Source: Bugulina stolonifera
Taxonomy: Eukaryota; Bryozoa; Gymnolaemata; Cheilostomatida; Bugulidae
Length of the DNA stretch: 64,000 nt
Direction: 5' to 3'
Assembly: GCA_935421135.1 (NCBI GenBank)
Contig: OW285194.1
Span: forward strand, 15,461,376-15,525,375
Position 1 is the first letter of the stretch; every line of letters begins with the position of its first letter. The translations under genes and the position numbers were made by a program. Shown here one piece after another: positions 12,777-23,779 of this stretch. Below the pieces are notes generated by a model that was not told the origin of the DNA, made no database searches, and saw nothing but the letters and a program-made list of their open reading frames with translations.

Positions 12777-13629
12777 TGCTGTTCAATCTAAACAATAAAA
12801 ACGATAATCTTGAAAATTAAACACTAGAGTAAAACTCAAGCAAATTTTTACTGTAATTTCGAAGTCGATTTTAACTAGCACCTAATACTCCCATCATCAA
12901 TACTATCACCACTGGAATAGCATTATAGCCCTTGGCATGCTTTGACAGGTGAGATGGTAGTTAGTAGTTAGAAAGTGGTCACGAGCAGTGTGGTATAATT
13001 CTCAATGTTGCCCTTTCAAGTGAGAAACACCCATGGCTTATTGAAATAAAGCTAAAGATACAACTGCACTAAACTCATAGCAAGAAATAAATACGCCATG
13101 CCTCAGAATGATGATCGAGCCACACACTTCCGCCTGAAGATCGCAGAAAAATCTCACTAGCTAGTAAGCTTTTAGAGCGAAATTTAGCAAACAAATTTCT
13201 TGGCATCAGAGAGAAATGATATTCATTTGTCACCTTCAATCAAGCATGACAAGAGAAATATAAACGCCTAGAAGTTTGAATGTCAATGTGAAATACTGAA
13301 TCGTAAAAAGACTCTAGTTAGGTTAGACCGTCTACACTCTTTAGCAGAGAAAGCGTATGACAATAGAACAATCATATCATTATGATCATCTTTTATTTAT
13401 AATAACTATTGAAGTTGGGTTCTGATCACCATTTCCTTGAGTTGTGATCGACAAAACTATGATCTAATGCGCAAAACTCAAATTCACAGAACACACTACT
13501 GGCAGATTCGGTTACTTAGCTGCTGATGATTTGCATGCAGCTGAATTAGAACTTTGTGCTGAAAGAGAGCATAAATAAAATTGTAGTCGTAAGATAAATA
13601 TATGAAATGATACCAAAGAGACATAGAAT
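12777..13629. other. upstream region of the minus-strand gene, no further gene seen
   Basis: This is the presumed 5' leader and promoter region of the unrecognised gene. No TATA box stands out at a convincing distance and no coding exon is supported. Confidence 0.4.
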
Positions 13630-13766
13630 CAGGCCTACCAAGTCTCCCTGATTCTGCAGGAGCCTCCCTGATTTTCAATTCAAAATTTGGTACCCCACCC
13701 AAAATGGGCACCCCCACTTAAATGCTGAATCTCCCTGATTTTCATCAGTAGAACTTGGCAAACCTG
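13630..13766 (+). mobile_element. 137-bp hAT-like MITE, copy 1
   Basis: Ends are CAGGCCTACCAAGT and ACTTGGCAAACCTG, an imperfect terminal inverted repeat. Inside are repeated TCTCCCTGATT words and C-rich GGTACCCCACCC / GGGCACCCCCAC. The reverse complement of 62733-62870 matches it along its whole length, which defines a family. The flanks CATAGAAT and CTTTTTTT do not match, so the target duplication has decayed or a flank has changed. Confidence 0.75.
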
Positions 13767-15001
13767 CTTTTTTTATTTTTCTCACAGAGACCGCATTTAA
13801 AAGTGCGTAAAGTCGTGAGAACTCAATTGTTTTTTTCAACTTTATGTTAAATGTACTGTTTTATTTTTGTAATTTTATATACATTAATAATATATATATA
13901 TTATATATATAATATTTATATATATGGATTTTTTATGTTTTGTGATATATAAGTGCTATTATAATTATTATTAGTCTCAGTCATTCATTCAGACCGTAGC
14001 TCTCTCGGGGTTCTGGGCCAAAATGAGCAATAAAAGATATTTGTTCTAATGTGTGCTGTATATGTATTAAGGGCCTGTCTTGTTTTGTGTAGTTGATCTA
14101 AATTTAAAATTATAATATAAAATAATTAAAAATTACTTAGAATCAACATCATCAGATCTATTGATCATAAGATAAAGATAAGATAATCGTTCTTCCATCA
14201 TCTGACGAATGAGCAATCAGCCGATTCACCAACCGATCATTCTCCGGTATAGATAGTAAATACTTGTGCATAAACTTGTTTAGATTTATTCAATGAAATT
14301 ATTGTCAAAGAAAGAATAGAACAACGGGAGATTTAGATTACCAGTTACCACTACGTTAAAATTCTTATGAAAAATAGCTAATTTTTGTAGATACAGTAAC
14401 ATGATTTGGTAGAAAAAATTAACCTGCAAATAACGGAATCGTTATGTATAGTTTTGTTGCATAATGATAATTTAAAATATAGATTCATTCATTCTTACGA
14501 AAAATTAAAATCTAAAATTGGATAAAACAAAAATTCGAAGAATACGTAGTGTATAACGCCACCGCCAAAGTTTAAGACTAGAAGACATAGAGCTACGTAT
14601 AGTTAGTCGTAATTTAAGTAATTACATGGAGGATAGTGATCCTCCAATAAAAGGGATGTTACAGGTATATTCGCCACGCAACCGCGCAAGCTATAGCGGA
14701 TATAGCCCGGGTACTAACATTGCGAGCAGAAAGTGAATGGGAGACTATACATGAAACATAAAGTGCCAACTTGAAACTCAATAAAATATGGAGCGCGGTC
14801 TTTTTAGCAGTTTCATTTAGATTTCTTACAACGTGATCCCATTGACTGACACTGATCATGAATTGATCGAACTAATTCTATGCACAAAACAACATAATGT
14901 TGAGCATCACTTTGCATAGATTTACCTTCTTTTCTCTCTTATCATCAAATCACAAGATAACTTTTTGTCTGAATATCAATATCCAATATTGGAATATGAA
15001 T
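13767..15001. other. intergenic AT-rich sequence
   Basis: No gene is visible. A block of alternating AT with self-complementarity (TATATATATATTATATATATA) lies near 13883-13926. Confidence 0.5.
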
Positions 15002-15038
15002 ATGTAAAAATTGCAGACCCATATAATTATTATGCCAT
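15002..15038 (+). repeat. left arm of inverted repeat flanking the LINE fragment
   Basis: The arm begins ATGTAAAAATTGCAGACCCA and ends TATGCCAT. Its reverse complement, with a 3-base gap and one change, is at 18925-18958. The two arms bracket the RT fragment and its piggyBac-like insertion. Confidence 0.8.
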
Positions 15039-15590
15039 GACCTGGCAAAGGCAGCAAATGAAGGTCACACTACACACGCCATAGTAATGGACTTCAAAAA
15101 AGCTTTTGACAAGGTACCACATTTAATGTTACTTCAAAAACTAAAACAAATACCAGGGATAAATGGATACCTTTTAAACTAGATACATGATTTTCTCTCT
15201 GAAAGACGCAATCCGTCGTGCTCAAAGGAACGAACTCACAAAAGTGCACAGTAACCTCAGGAGTGCCACAGGGTTCTATACTTGGACCAACTTTGTTTTT
15301 GTGCTATATTAATGACCTTCCAGGCCTGCTGTCATGTAAAGTTAGCCTTTATGCTGATGACACTCTACTTTACCAAACTGTAAATACAAATGAGGACGCA
15401 AAAATGTTCCAAAATAACATCAACGCTGTACACGAGTGGTCTACAAAATGGAAAATGCCATTCAATGAAAAGAAATGCCTAGCTATAAACTTTGGAAGAG
15501 TAACACCCATACCTCAATACAAATTAGGCACTGCATGTCTTGAATGGACAGAAACCGTCAAATACCTAGGAGTAACAATTCAATCAGATC
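15039..15590 (+). pseudogene. non-LTR retrotransposon reverse transcriptase, 5' part of a broken copy
   Basis: This holds the RT palm of a CR1/L2-like LINE. Motif A is AIVMDFKKAFDKVPH, block B' is TSGVPQGSILGPTLFL, and the catalytic motif is LYADDTLLYQ (both Asp kept). The frame is broken by TAG at 15180-15182, where the family usually has Trp before I-x-DFL. A one-base loss in the ERRQ region forces a frame change before the 15218-15590 portion. The copy is 5' truncated: the endonuclease and start are absent. The coding sequence stops at 15590 because another transposon landed here; it resumes at 18239. Confidence 0.9.
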
Positions 15591-15594
15591 TTAA
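15591..15594. repeat. TTAA target-site duplication, left
   Basis: TTAA directly before the terminal inverted repeat; the partner TTAA is at 18235-18238. TTAA is the piggyBac superfamily target. Confidence 0.85.
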
Positions 15595-18234
15595 CCCATT
15601 AGGTCCTATACCGCCCGTTGCCGCCCTGGCAACTTTTTCCTGTAACGCCCGTAGCCGCCCGCTCCACTGAGGTTTCACTTTCATTTCTGTATGAGCTTTT
15701 ATCAAGCTGAAACTGCTATAATAATTGGTTGCTAGGATACTAGAGCTATCCAGCAGTCTTCTAGGAGTAGAAAATTATATAGGTCAGATGAGAAAATTTT
15801 GAGAACAGCGTGTTTGAAAATTGGAGATTTTACCGCGATGGCTGCTTCTATTTGAACATTGCCAATGATCGATAATGACATTGCTGGTTGTGATAGAGCT
15901 TGTGATTATAGCTGATTGAGCGTATGTAAGTATTATGACAGCTATAAAGCATTTGCTCAGCTATTGGAATAAAAATTACAGAAATAATCATAATGGGGAT
16001 CAATGTTCCAGCTATTACTATCACACTAAATCACTCAATGGTTTTGATGAATAATCCAGGATAATTCTAGCATCTTAGTAGCAGAGTTAAAACATAATGC
16101 CCTATTGCTATAATTATTATAAACATGTAGCTAGTCCCAGGCTAGTGGCCTTGCAGATTTATTTATTTATTATTATATTTATTTTATTTCTATATTTATA
16201 TCTGCTGGCTACTAGCTGGTACTCTGGACTGGCATACACAATACCTCTTACAATTATTTACTCAATCTTATGACATGGTCTGAAACTACCAGAAATAATA
16301 ATATACATGTAGGCCTATGTTATATTAGTAGATTTTTTTCATAAGGTCATCTAACAAGTTCTAAATTTAGAAGGGGCATGGCCTATAGTCTGTGTATATG
16401 CAGCATGTCCACTTCCTGGTTATAGTAGTTCTACACGACTGTGTACCCTCTTCCTCTGTTTCCACATCTAATGTACAAGCACAGGTTCACAGGTTCCATG
16501 CAGGTAGCCAGGTATCATTATTCATTTTCTGGTTAGTAGTGGGAACTCATTTCTTCCCTCTGTGTTATTTGTACTTCTAATAGTACACAGTTGATGTTCT
16601 AGTAGACTAGTAGGAACATGTGCATCTAGGTGGCCAGGTACCATTGTTCACTTCCTGGTTAGCAGTGGAAACTCATCCAAACGCCTCTTGTTATCTGTAC
16701 ATTTATTGGTACACAGCTAGTGTTTTGGTAGCTCAGTAGGTGCAGATGCTTGTACATGTAGGTGGTCAGGCAAAAACATTCACTTCCTAGTTCATAGTTT
16801 TTCACCAGTATTTTTTTCTGATATTTCGTACATGATTCCATGTTCAAGTCGCCTAGTACGGAAGCCCAAGTGTACATGTATGTTGCCAGACAACCAACCA
16901 TCTAGTTAGTCACTTTTGAATTATCCATGGTTCAGACTACATCATATAGTACACAGGTTCACTTGGTAGCAAGTTCCAATATCATTGTTCCTCTTCTTGT
17001 TCTGTTGTGCTCACACACCAGCCTAGTAGTTAGACCCTTCCTTCTGTTAGTACATGTACTAGACTGACTGCCACTGGCTCTGCAATCATTGATCTTCCCA
17101 GTGTAGGTCCTATGTGCTGTGTGGAGGCTACATGCACTAAATTGACAAGCTTATAGCCAGCCTTGTAGTTATGAATCAAGCTTTACCCCATATACTCTCT
17201 CTAATTGCACTTGTACCTGTAGGTGCACAGCTATCATGTTCACTTTCTGGTTAGAAAGTTAGTACCAGGTTCACTGTTATAGTAACCTAGCAGACACATA
17301 TGCATGGGGGGAACAGATTAAGAATTCACTTCCTGGCCAATAGTTTCTAATTCATAAGATTATTTTTACCCAAAATTTTGTGTAAATTATTATTATTTAT
17401 TTGCACAGGCAAAGGTAGAGGTACTAACAGTAACAAGCCATGAACATTGATCCCATCATTAGCAGGCATTGCTTGTGACATTACTTTTCCCTGTCATTTG
17501 CCACATACATATCCACCTGTTATATTTTTCTGTTTCTATTATTTATGTACATATTATATGTAGCTACGTACCATCTTCTCAACTGTATGACATATTTTAT
17601 ATAATACCATATTATTTTTATCTGCATTGCACATACTAATTTTTCTGCTTTTGCATGACCATAAATAGATCACATGTAAACATTGTGATGTAGTATTGGT
17701 TTTATAAGGTAGCACCTCTAATATTATATGACATAAAACAGTTCTATTATACAATGTACATGTACTTGTATAAAATGTATTCATGGTAATTTTCAAATCG
17801 ACATACCCAGAAACTCTTCCTCTGTTGAGCATTACACATAAGACTTGGAGAGCTATTACATATATCAAATTGTAGAGAATTTTTTGCAGATTCAGAATAA
17901 GTAAGAAAATAGAATACATCAAAGAGAGAATTCAAATTAGAGGATATGATATGTGAGCCCTTAGCCTTGTGCATTGAGGGATATGATAAAAATAATATAG
18001 CTAAAGTTCATTGCCCTCTTGGATGTTCAATATAGGTAGCACAAGGTTGGAATACATGTCAAAATGTAGAGAGTTTTCTGCTGATTTGGAATATATGCAT
18101 ATGTGTATATGAAAATGTTGATATTTTTAACACAAATTGCATAACAATGAATCTACGTCCATAAGCCTGCTAAACAATGAATTCTCTTAGGACAGAAATG
18201 CCCATTGAATTAGAACACAATAGGACCTAATGGG
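15595..18234. mobile_element. 2.64-kb non-autonomous piggyBac-like transposon
   Basis: Perfect 15-bp terminal inverted repeats, CCCATTAGGTCCTAT at 15595-15609 and ATAGGACCTAATGGG at 18220-18234, are flanked by TTAA on both sides. Termini starting CCC next to TTAA are typical of piggyBac. No transposase reading frame is visible inside, so it would need a transposase supplied in trans. It sits inside a LINE RT frame: the sequence before and after reads through in the same frame when the element and one TTAA are removed. The interior carries a diverged tandem repeat (about 16.4-17.35 kb). Confidence 0.9.
16400..17350. repeat. diverged tandem repeats inside the piggyBac-like element
   Basis: The anchor CACTTCCTGGTTAG and variants recur about every 110-130 bases in the first four units, then more irregularly. 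The anchor is accompanied by GTACATGTAGGTGGCCAGG-like and GTACACAG words. Units are strongly diverged and noncoding. Confidence 0.65.
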
Positions 18235-18238
18235 TTAA
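18235..18238. repeat. TTAA target-site duplication, right
   Basis: Partner of 15591-15594; the LINE frame resumes directly after it. Confidence 0.85.
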
Positions 18239-18746
18239 GTTTAATCAGCATATACACGAGAAATGCACAAAGTCTCGTAAAATACTTGGAGGAATCAAAC
18301 ATTTAATGTACCATGCTCCAAAAGAGGCCAAGCTACTGGCTTACACAAGTATATGCAGACCTATACTTGAGTATGCAGATGTAGTATGGGACCCTTCAAC
18401 TAAGAACAAGATCCATGATATAGAACTCATCCAGAACAGTGCCATACGATTTATAGCAAACCTAAGGGGGCGTACTGACAGTGTATCAGAGGCGAGAGAT
18501 CAGTTAGAGATCCGGACCCTTGAAAATAGAAGAAAAAACCATCGCCTGTGTCTACTGACCAGGATTCTTCAGAATGAAGAACAACATTCGACTCTATCCA
18601 GAGCATATGATAATATTGTGGGTGACAGAGAGATGGTAACAATGACCACTAGAGCAGCTGCCAGAGGAGAGCCAACCTCAATATCAGCCAAAAAATGCAT
18701 TTACCACTCTAGTTTCCTGCCACGAACAATTCGTGAGATAAGATGA
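18239..18746 (+). pseudogene. non-LTR retrotransposon reverse transcriptase, 3' part of the same broken copy
   Basis: The RT thumb and C-terminal region continue from 15590. Recognisable parts are SRKILGGIKHLMYHAPKEA, YTSICRPILEYADVVWDPST and LIQNSAIRFI, the conserved post-palm region of CR1/L2/Jockey-type elements. The C-terminus is SFLPRTIREIR and then a stop. The junction with the 5' part is in frame across the TTAA, so the copy was one piece before the insertion. Confidence 0.88.
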
Positions 18747-18924
18747 GAAACCAACTTCCAATCCTAAACAGTGATATACTGTAAATATTGCAGACCCCCT
18801 AGTCCAAAAAATAGTTAAAACTAGAGGCTCCCTTATAGATTTGCATGAAATTGATGGTGGAGTCCTACCTCATCTGAGGTAAATTCTGAGGTAAATATAG
18901 GCCTAATAATATATCATATATTAT

Positions 18925-18958
18925 ATGGCATAATTATATGGGTCTGCCATTTTTACAT
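18925..18958 (-). repeat. right arm of inverted repeat flanking the LINE fragment
   Basis: Near-exact reverse complement of 15002-15038, beginning ATGGCATAATTATATGGG. The LINE fragment therefore lies between inverted arms about 3.9 kb apart. Confidence 0.8.
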
Positions 18959-18985
18959 GTACATGTATATGATCAATAGATGATA

Positions 18986-19197
18986 TATAAACTATTATTT
19001 TTATTATTATTTATAAGAATAGATGAAATTGATGATGTTTGTTTATTTACATGTAATTCATTTTACTACTATATAGTTTCGTACTTTTTACCTGATGAGT
19101 ACTTAAAAGTACGAAACTATATACATATAGTAGTAAAATGAATCAAATAAACAAACATCATCAGTTTCATCTTTTCTTATAATTATAATAGTTTATA
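18986..19197. repeat. foldback element with about 100-base arms
   Basis: The left arm (about 18986-19089) contains GATGATGTTTGTTTATTT and TATATAGTTTCGTACTTTT. The right arm (about 19101-19197) contains the reverse complements AAAAGTACGAAACTATATA and AAATAAACAAACATCATC. The loop is about 11 bases. The arms differ by small indels. This is a hairpin-forming foldback or MITE-like element. Confidence 0.85.
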
Positions 19198-19232
19198 CTA
19201 GCTCTAGGACAACATCACATCCTATAGAGCAC

Positions 19233-20526
19233 CATACTTGCCAAGTGACCTGGGTAAAAAATCTGGTCACATGTGCGAACCAGAGGGAGGATGGATGGCA
19301 TGGCCGCAGGCCATGCCAGCCCGCGTAGCGAGCTGCCGGAAAGGGTGCGGGAGGGGCAGAGGAGCACCCTCCCGCATTCAAACTATTTTTTGTGAGCCAC
19401 TAAAATGGCAGTAGTTAGAGCAATTTCACTTGTATTTGTATGCTGCTCTAGTGGTAAAAAATACGTTCATATTACATGCATATTGGAATGGTTTTAAAAT
19501 GGTGGAAAAAATTAGAATAGGAATGAAGTTGCAAAGAGGGCTTCAGGTTGGATTATCTAAAGAAGACCTATAAAACTTGCTGCAACATAAAAATTTATTA
19601 GAAACCAAATTTTTGTTTCATTTTTAGATTTTATTAAATTATAAACATATAAATAGCTTAACTTATGAAAACACTGAATTATAATTATAATAATAATAAT
19701 AATTCGGTATTATCATAAGCTAAGTTTATAATTATTATTTTTAATTTTATAATAAAAATTATTATCATAATGTAAGCCTGTCTTTTGAACTTCAGAATCA
19801 TTGAGAATAAACAAATCTTCTAAGCTTTTAGATGACGTGACAGCTTTGATATGCTTCTGGGTCAGCGTGTGCCTGGCTATGTCATTGGTACCACCATCAG
19901 TAATACTAGAGGGTGCAGTCTTTATTGATATCCAAAACCTAATTTACTTTTAGAAATAAAATAAATAAATTTGACCCATTGATTTTAATTTTGAAAATTG
20001 CCGAGTCTTTTGCTTGTGTGTACTGTGAGAATTGTTTGGCTTAACAGCTATATTAACATCCAATAGACAAATAATGGAAACATTATTTGTACAAGCAAAT
20101 AATTATAATATGATATCTATGAATGAATTTCATTTGCGCGGTGGTTGTCATTGACACTAGAGCGTTTATATAAAATAGCTATCCACTGTTGGGGAGGCTT
20201 TAGTACACTGCCAATATAGCTCAGGAATTCGTCAGAGTTTGAGCTATTACTAGTGGCAATTGGCATAGACACTACAGTCAGTAGACATCGAACTACTTTA
20301 AAAATGAACGGTGTGCAGCATATATTCAGCAAAATTCCCCTGCATTTACGACGCTCAACCCTTTTTCAGTCAATGTCTTGGAAAATCCAAAGGAAATAAT
20401 AAATCAAATTTTTATGAGCAGCAATTTTTTAATTCCTGGGGTATAAATCAGGACATTGGGACAGTGTAGAGACAATTTTCAAATCCCGGGGGTGTCCCGA
20501 GAAACCCGGGACACTTGGCAAGTATG
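19233..20526. mobile_element. 1.29-kb hAT-like transposon with perfect 8-bp target duplication
   Basis: Ends are CATACTTGCCAAGTG (19233-19247) and CACTTGGCAAGTATG (20512-20526), a perfect 15-bp inverted repeat with a weaker GGGT extension. TAGAGCAC flanks both sides (19225-19232 and 20527-20534). An 8-bp duplication and short inverted repeats are the hAT signature. There is no transposase, so it is non-autonomous. The interior has a strikingly GC-rich block near 19.27-19.38 kb. The inner TTGCCAAGT of the terminus is shared with the 137-bp MITE family in this window. Confidence 0.88.
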
Positions 20527-20625
20527 TAGAGCACTTTACCCGACGATACAAAATTCAATATTTATAGATGATATATATATGTATCTCAAAGCCTTATGAC
20601 TTATTTATTCAAAAATATTTAAATT

Positions 20626-20676
20626 TAGAGGCGCCCCTATAGATTTAAATGAAATTGCTGCGAAGTCCTACCTCAT
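20626..20676 (+). repeat. 50-bp segment repeated from near 18.83 kb
   Basis: TAGAGGCGCCCCTATAGATT...GAAGTCCTACCTCAT here closely matches TAGAGGCTCCCTTATAGATT...GGAGTCCTACCTCAT at about 18825-18874. It lies downstream of one LINE fragment and next to another of opposite strand, so it may be part of a separate repeat. Confidence 0.6.
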
Positions 20677-20679
20677 TTG

Positions 20680-21080
20680 TCCTTCTGGCTTTTGAGACGC
20701 CATGCCTTCCTTTGATGTTCTAATGGCTTTGTTTGTACATGTGATGTTCCACCTCAGTGCTTGTCGTAGTTTCTGCTGGGTCCCACAGAACATAAGCATG
20801 CTCAAGAATGGGAAGGCAGAGGCTTGTGTATGTTAGGCTACTAGTTTTGCGTGCTTGTGAGCATTGTGGAGTATACATTTAATACATCTTAATGTCTTAT
20901 TCGTAGTGTTGACTTTATTGGATATTTATGTTTGTTGAACTCCAGGTTTGACTGTATTACTACACCGAGATATTTTGTCTCATCTAGGCTACACAGACTA
21001 GTGGCTGACCACCTATCGAGTAGGATGGAGCGGGTCTTTTTGTCTTATTAAACACTATGAGCTCACATTTTGTGGTGGAC
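20680..21080 (-). pseudogene. degraded LINE reverse transcriptase fragment
   Basis: Read on the minus strand in changing frames, this has YLGVVIQSNLEFNKH, ILEHAYVLWDP and similar pieces. These match the RT thumb region of the other two LINE copies (IQSDLKFNQH, ILEYADVVWDP). Stops and frameshifts are frequent, so it is dead. No catalytic palm is recognisable. Confidence 0.75.
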
Positions 21081-21960
21081 CAGTAATATAGGGTAAAATT
21101 TAATCTCTCTGGGTTAATTTTTAAAGAGACTGGTCGCATTTATTAAAATTATAAATTTATTGGCCATACTGATGCTCTATACTTGGTCATACGTCTTGCA
21201 ATATTAGTCTCTATGCATGCTGGATATTCATATGTCTTGCTAGATTATTATTATATTAACATTTATAAGACATAAACATAATATATACGTAGCTCTAGCC
21301 GTACTAGAACTTTCTTTGTGATTCAGGCTGATGATATGGTATAGTTCCAAAAAGGAGTTTAGATATAAATTTTGATTACCTACTGCGCTACAAGTGTATA
21401 TAGGCCTACATGTAAATTTTACTAATTAGGCAACGCTAGCATTGATCTGTGATGGAGGGAAGTATTCCAACTTGAGTCTAGTCTGTATTGAGAATGAAAA
21501 TTTCTAGGGCATTCAGTAAAAAGTAACCAGCAGCTTTTGATTACTTAATGTATGCTTTTAATCACACGTAGCGCTCGTGCTCAGTCACGCACTCTATGAT
21601 GGTGCCCAACTGCCTTCACTGCTCTCCCAAAATGGCCTCTTGTTGGAAGCCTCTCATAGATTAGGCCAGAGACTAGGTATCTGAAGATCAGAAAGCAGTC
21701 AAGCATAGATTTTAAAAACCATATTAAATCGAAAATGGAACAAACATTGCAGGCCTACATGGTAAAATACCAAAACACATTATGAGTCATGCACACTGTG
21801 TCTGTTCTATTGGTCTAACCTCGCTTTGGTAGTTTTAAAAGTGTGCATTTTAAATTGTATGTGTAGGGCATAGAATGAGATAATATTGACATAAGTGTAA
21901 GAAGGAAGCCAGGCTAGTCTGCAGCTACAGCTGTGATCTGCTCTACATCCTACCATCCTC
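21081..21960. other. gap between LINE fragment and NMRK, presumed NMRK promoter region
   Basis: No coding sequence is recognised. The last few hundred bases before 21961 would include the promoter and leader of the NMRK gene; no clear TATA box is seen. Confidence 0.4.
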
Positions 21961-23721
21961 ATGTCGTCTCCAGCAGCTCCGATAGTCTATGGGCTTGGAG
22001 GGTAAAACTTTACCTCATATCTCATGTGATTATTGATACAGACCAAATGGTCATACTTGGAGATCACACCCATATGTCCCTAGTTATGCAATGTGTATAA
22101 TGGACTGCTGTATACTCTTGGCTTACTGATACGGTACATTCCCAACAGTCATCACTACTGGCATGTATTCTGTAGCCTTATTTCATACTCTATAGGGTGA
22201 CATGTGGGGGCAAGACTACAGTGTCCGACTTTATAAAAGAAGAGCTAAAGACTGAGTCTATACCTGTCTTTCATCAAGATGACTATTATTGGGTAGGTAC
22301 TTCCATTTAGTTAGATTATATTCCTAATGTATGCACAAAACACCCTCAAATGAGAAGTGATAGGAGAAACTGAACCCTTAGTGTAGACAGTGTATGTATT
22401 TTATTGTATGTTGTGTACAAGCATTTAGTATAGATTGTGCATAGGCGTTTAGTATGTTAGTTGACTGTGTACAGGCCTGGTCTATTAGCAGAGTGTTGTA
22501 TACTTACATATACATGTATATTGCAGCCTGAAGATCATTCACACTGGAAGTATGATGGAAAAGACAACTGGGATGGTAAGACTGACAATAACATACATGT
22601 AGGCCCACATTGTACATTTTAAGATGTGTTTATTGTCTGTTGAAGCAAGTGTGGCTGCTGTTCGTGTCTGGCTGGGCGTGGACAGTTGTAGTATTGCCGA
22701 TTTTGTGCTACAATGTATTATTTATTGACTAATATCAAAAGTTCTACCGGAGCTGCTTTAGTCACCCAACTGACTGGTGGTTGGCAGGTCTGTTGTGATA
22801 GCATGTCGTGGGTGGTTATAATAGTACTCAGTGTATATTATGTAGAGTTGGCAGGTCTGTTGTGATAGCATGTTGTGGGTGGTTATAATAGTACTCAGTG
22901 TATATTATGTAGAGTTGGCAGGTCTGTTGTGATAGCATGTTGTGGGTGGTTTTAATAGTACTCAGTGTATATTATGTAGAGTTGGCAGGTCTGTTGTGAT
23001 AGCATGTCGTGGGTGGTTATAATAGTACTCAGTGTATATTATGTAGAGTTGGCAGCTTTTGATATGAATAAGCTACTGAGTGATATACAGGAGGAGATAA
23101 ACAACAATACAGCACTGTATATAATAGTGGAGGGTATCATGCTGTATGATGATAGGTGAGTGGTTATATGAATCTATAGTGGTAGGTGGTAGGACACACC
23201 CACTGATATGATATGTAGCTCGTAGGTCACACCCACTTGTATGTATAGTGGTGGTTAAGCATGTCTAAACTGCATGACTACATTTATGGTAGCCTTAGTT
23301 CCATTTGCGTTTGACAGAAGGTTGGAAGAGCTGATAACCCACAAGTACTTCTTCACTCTTCCTTTTGATGAATGCAAGAAGAGGAGAGTGTTGAAGAATT
23401 ATCAGCCCCCAGAGCCCTATCCTGAGTACTTCGAGGATGTGTACTGGCCAATGTACCAACTGCAGCTGCATCAACTCTCTGGTAGACACGATATTAGTAA
23501 GTATTGTGTAGACAACTCTATGGTATACATAGGTAAGTTTGTATAGTTTTGTCAATACTCCCTGGTATACATGTTATTAGTAAGTGTGTATAGTGTAGAC
23601 AACTCCCTGTAATAACTGTCTATCTGTTACAGGACAGGTGGATGCTACTAACAGCTTGGAAATGGTGAAACAGTTTATGCTATCAGAGATGAGAAATAGC
23701 ATTGGTGATATCAAGCCATAG
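21961..23721 (+). CDS. NMRK1: nicotinamide riboside kinase, six exons
   Basis: Exons 21961-22001, 22196-22292, 22527-22575, 23047-23155, 23318-23496 and 23633-23721 join in frame to 187 residues, close to the roughly 199 of vertebrate NMRK1. The enzyme phosphorylates nicotinamide riboside to NMN with ATP in the cytosol, the salvage route to NAD+. The P-loop is GVTCGGKTT, encoded across the first intron. The substrate region FHQDDYYWPED has the catalytic-type Asp and aromatic residues of the family. YIIVEGIMLYDD is the Walker-B-like strand, FFTLPFDECKKRR the lid region with basic residues, and PPEPYPEYFEDVYWPMY the family's late substrate loop. Every intron is GT-AG and phases agree. The fourth exon's acceptor lies in a 67-bp tandem repeat. 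NMRK2 or a bacterial-type uridine kinase are less likely given the YPEYFEDVYWP motif. Confidence 0.95.
22781..23048 (+). repeat. 67-bp tandem repeat (4 copies) carrying the NMRK exon-4 splice acceptor
   Basis: Copies start TTGGCAGGTCTGTTGTGATA at 22781, 22848, 22915 and 22982; the phase continues to 23049. Each later copy has ATGTAG|AGTTGGCAG, which is the actual intron end and first nine exon bases at 23041-23055. The array therefore duplicates a splice acceptor with its exon start. The copies are nearly identical, so recent. Confidence 0.92.
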
Positions 23722-23760
23722 CCTTCACTGTCAGTATAATTGTATATTTCGTGATATTAT

Positions 23761-23766
23761 AATAAA
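23761..23766 (+). promoter_or_regulatory. NMRK polyadenylation signal
   Basis: AATAAA 40 bases after the NMRK stop codon, the expected place for the 3' end signal. Confidence 0.65.
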
Positions 23767-23779
23767 AGTGTAGAATAAC

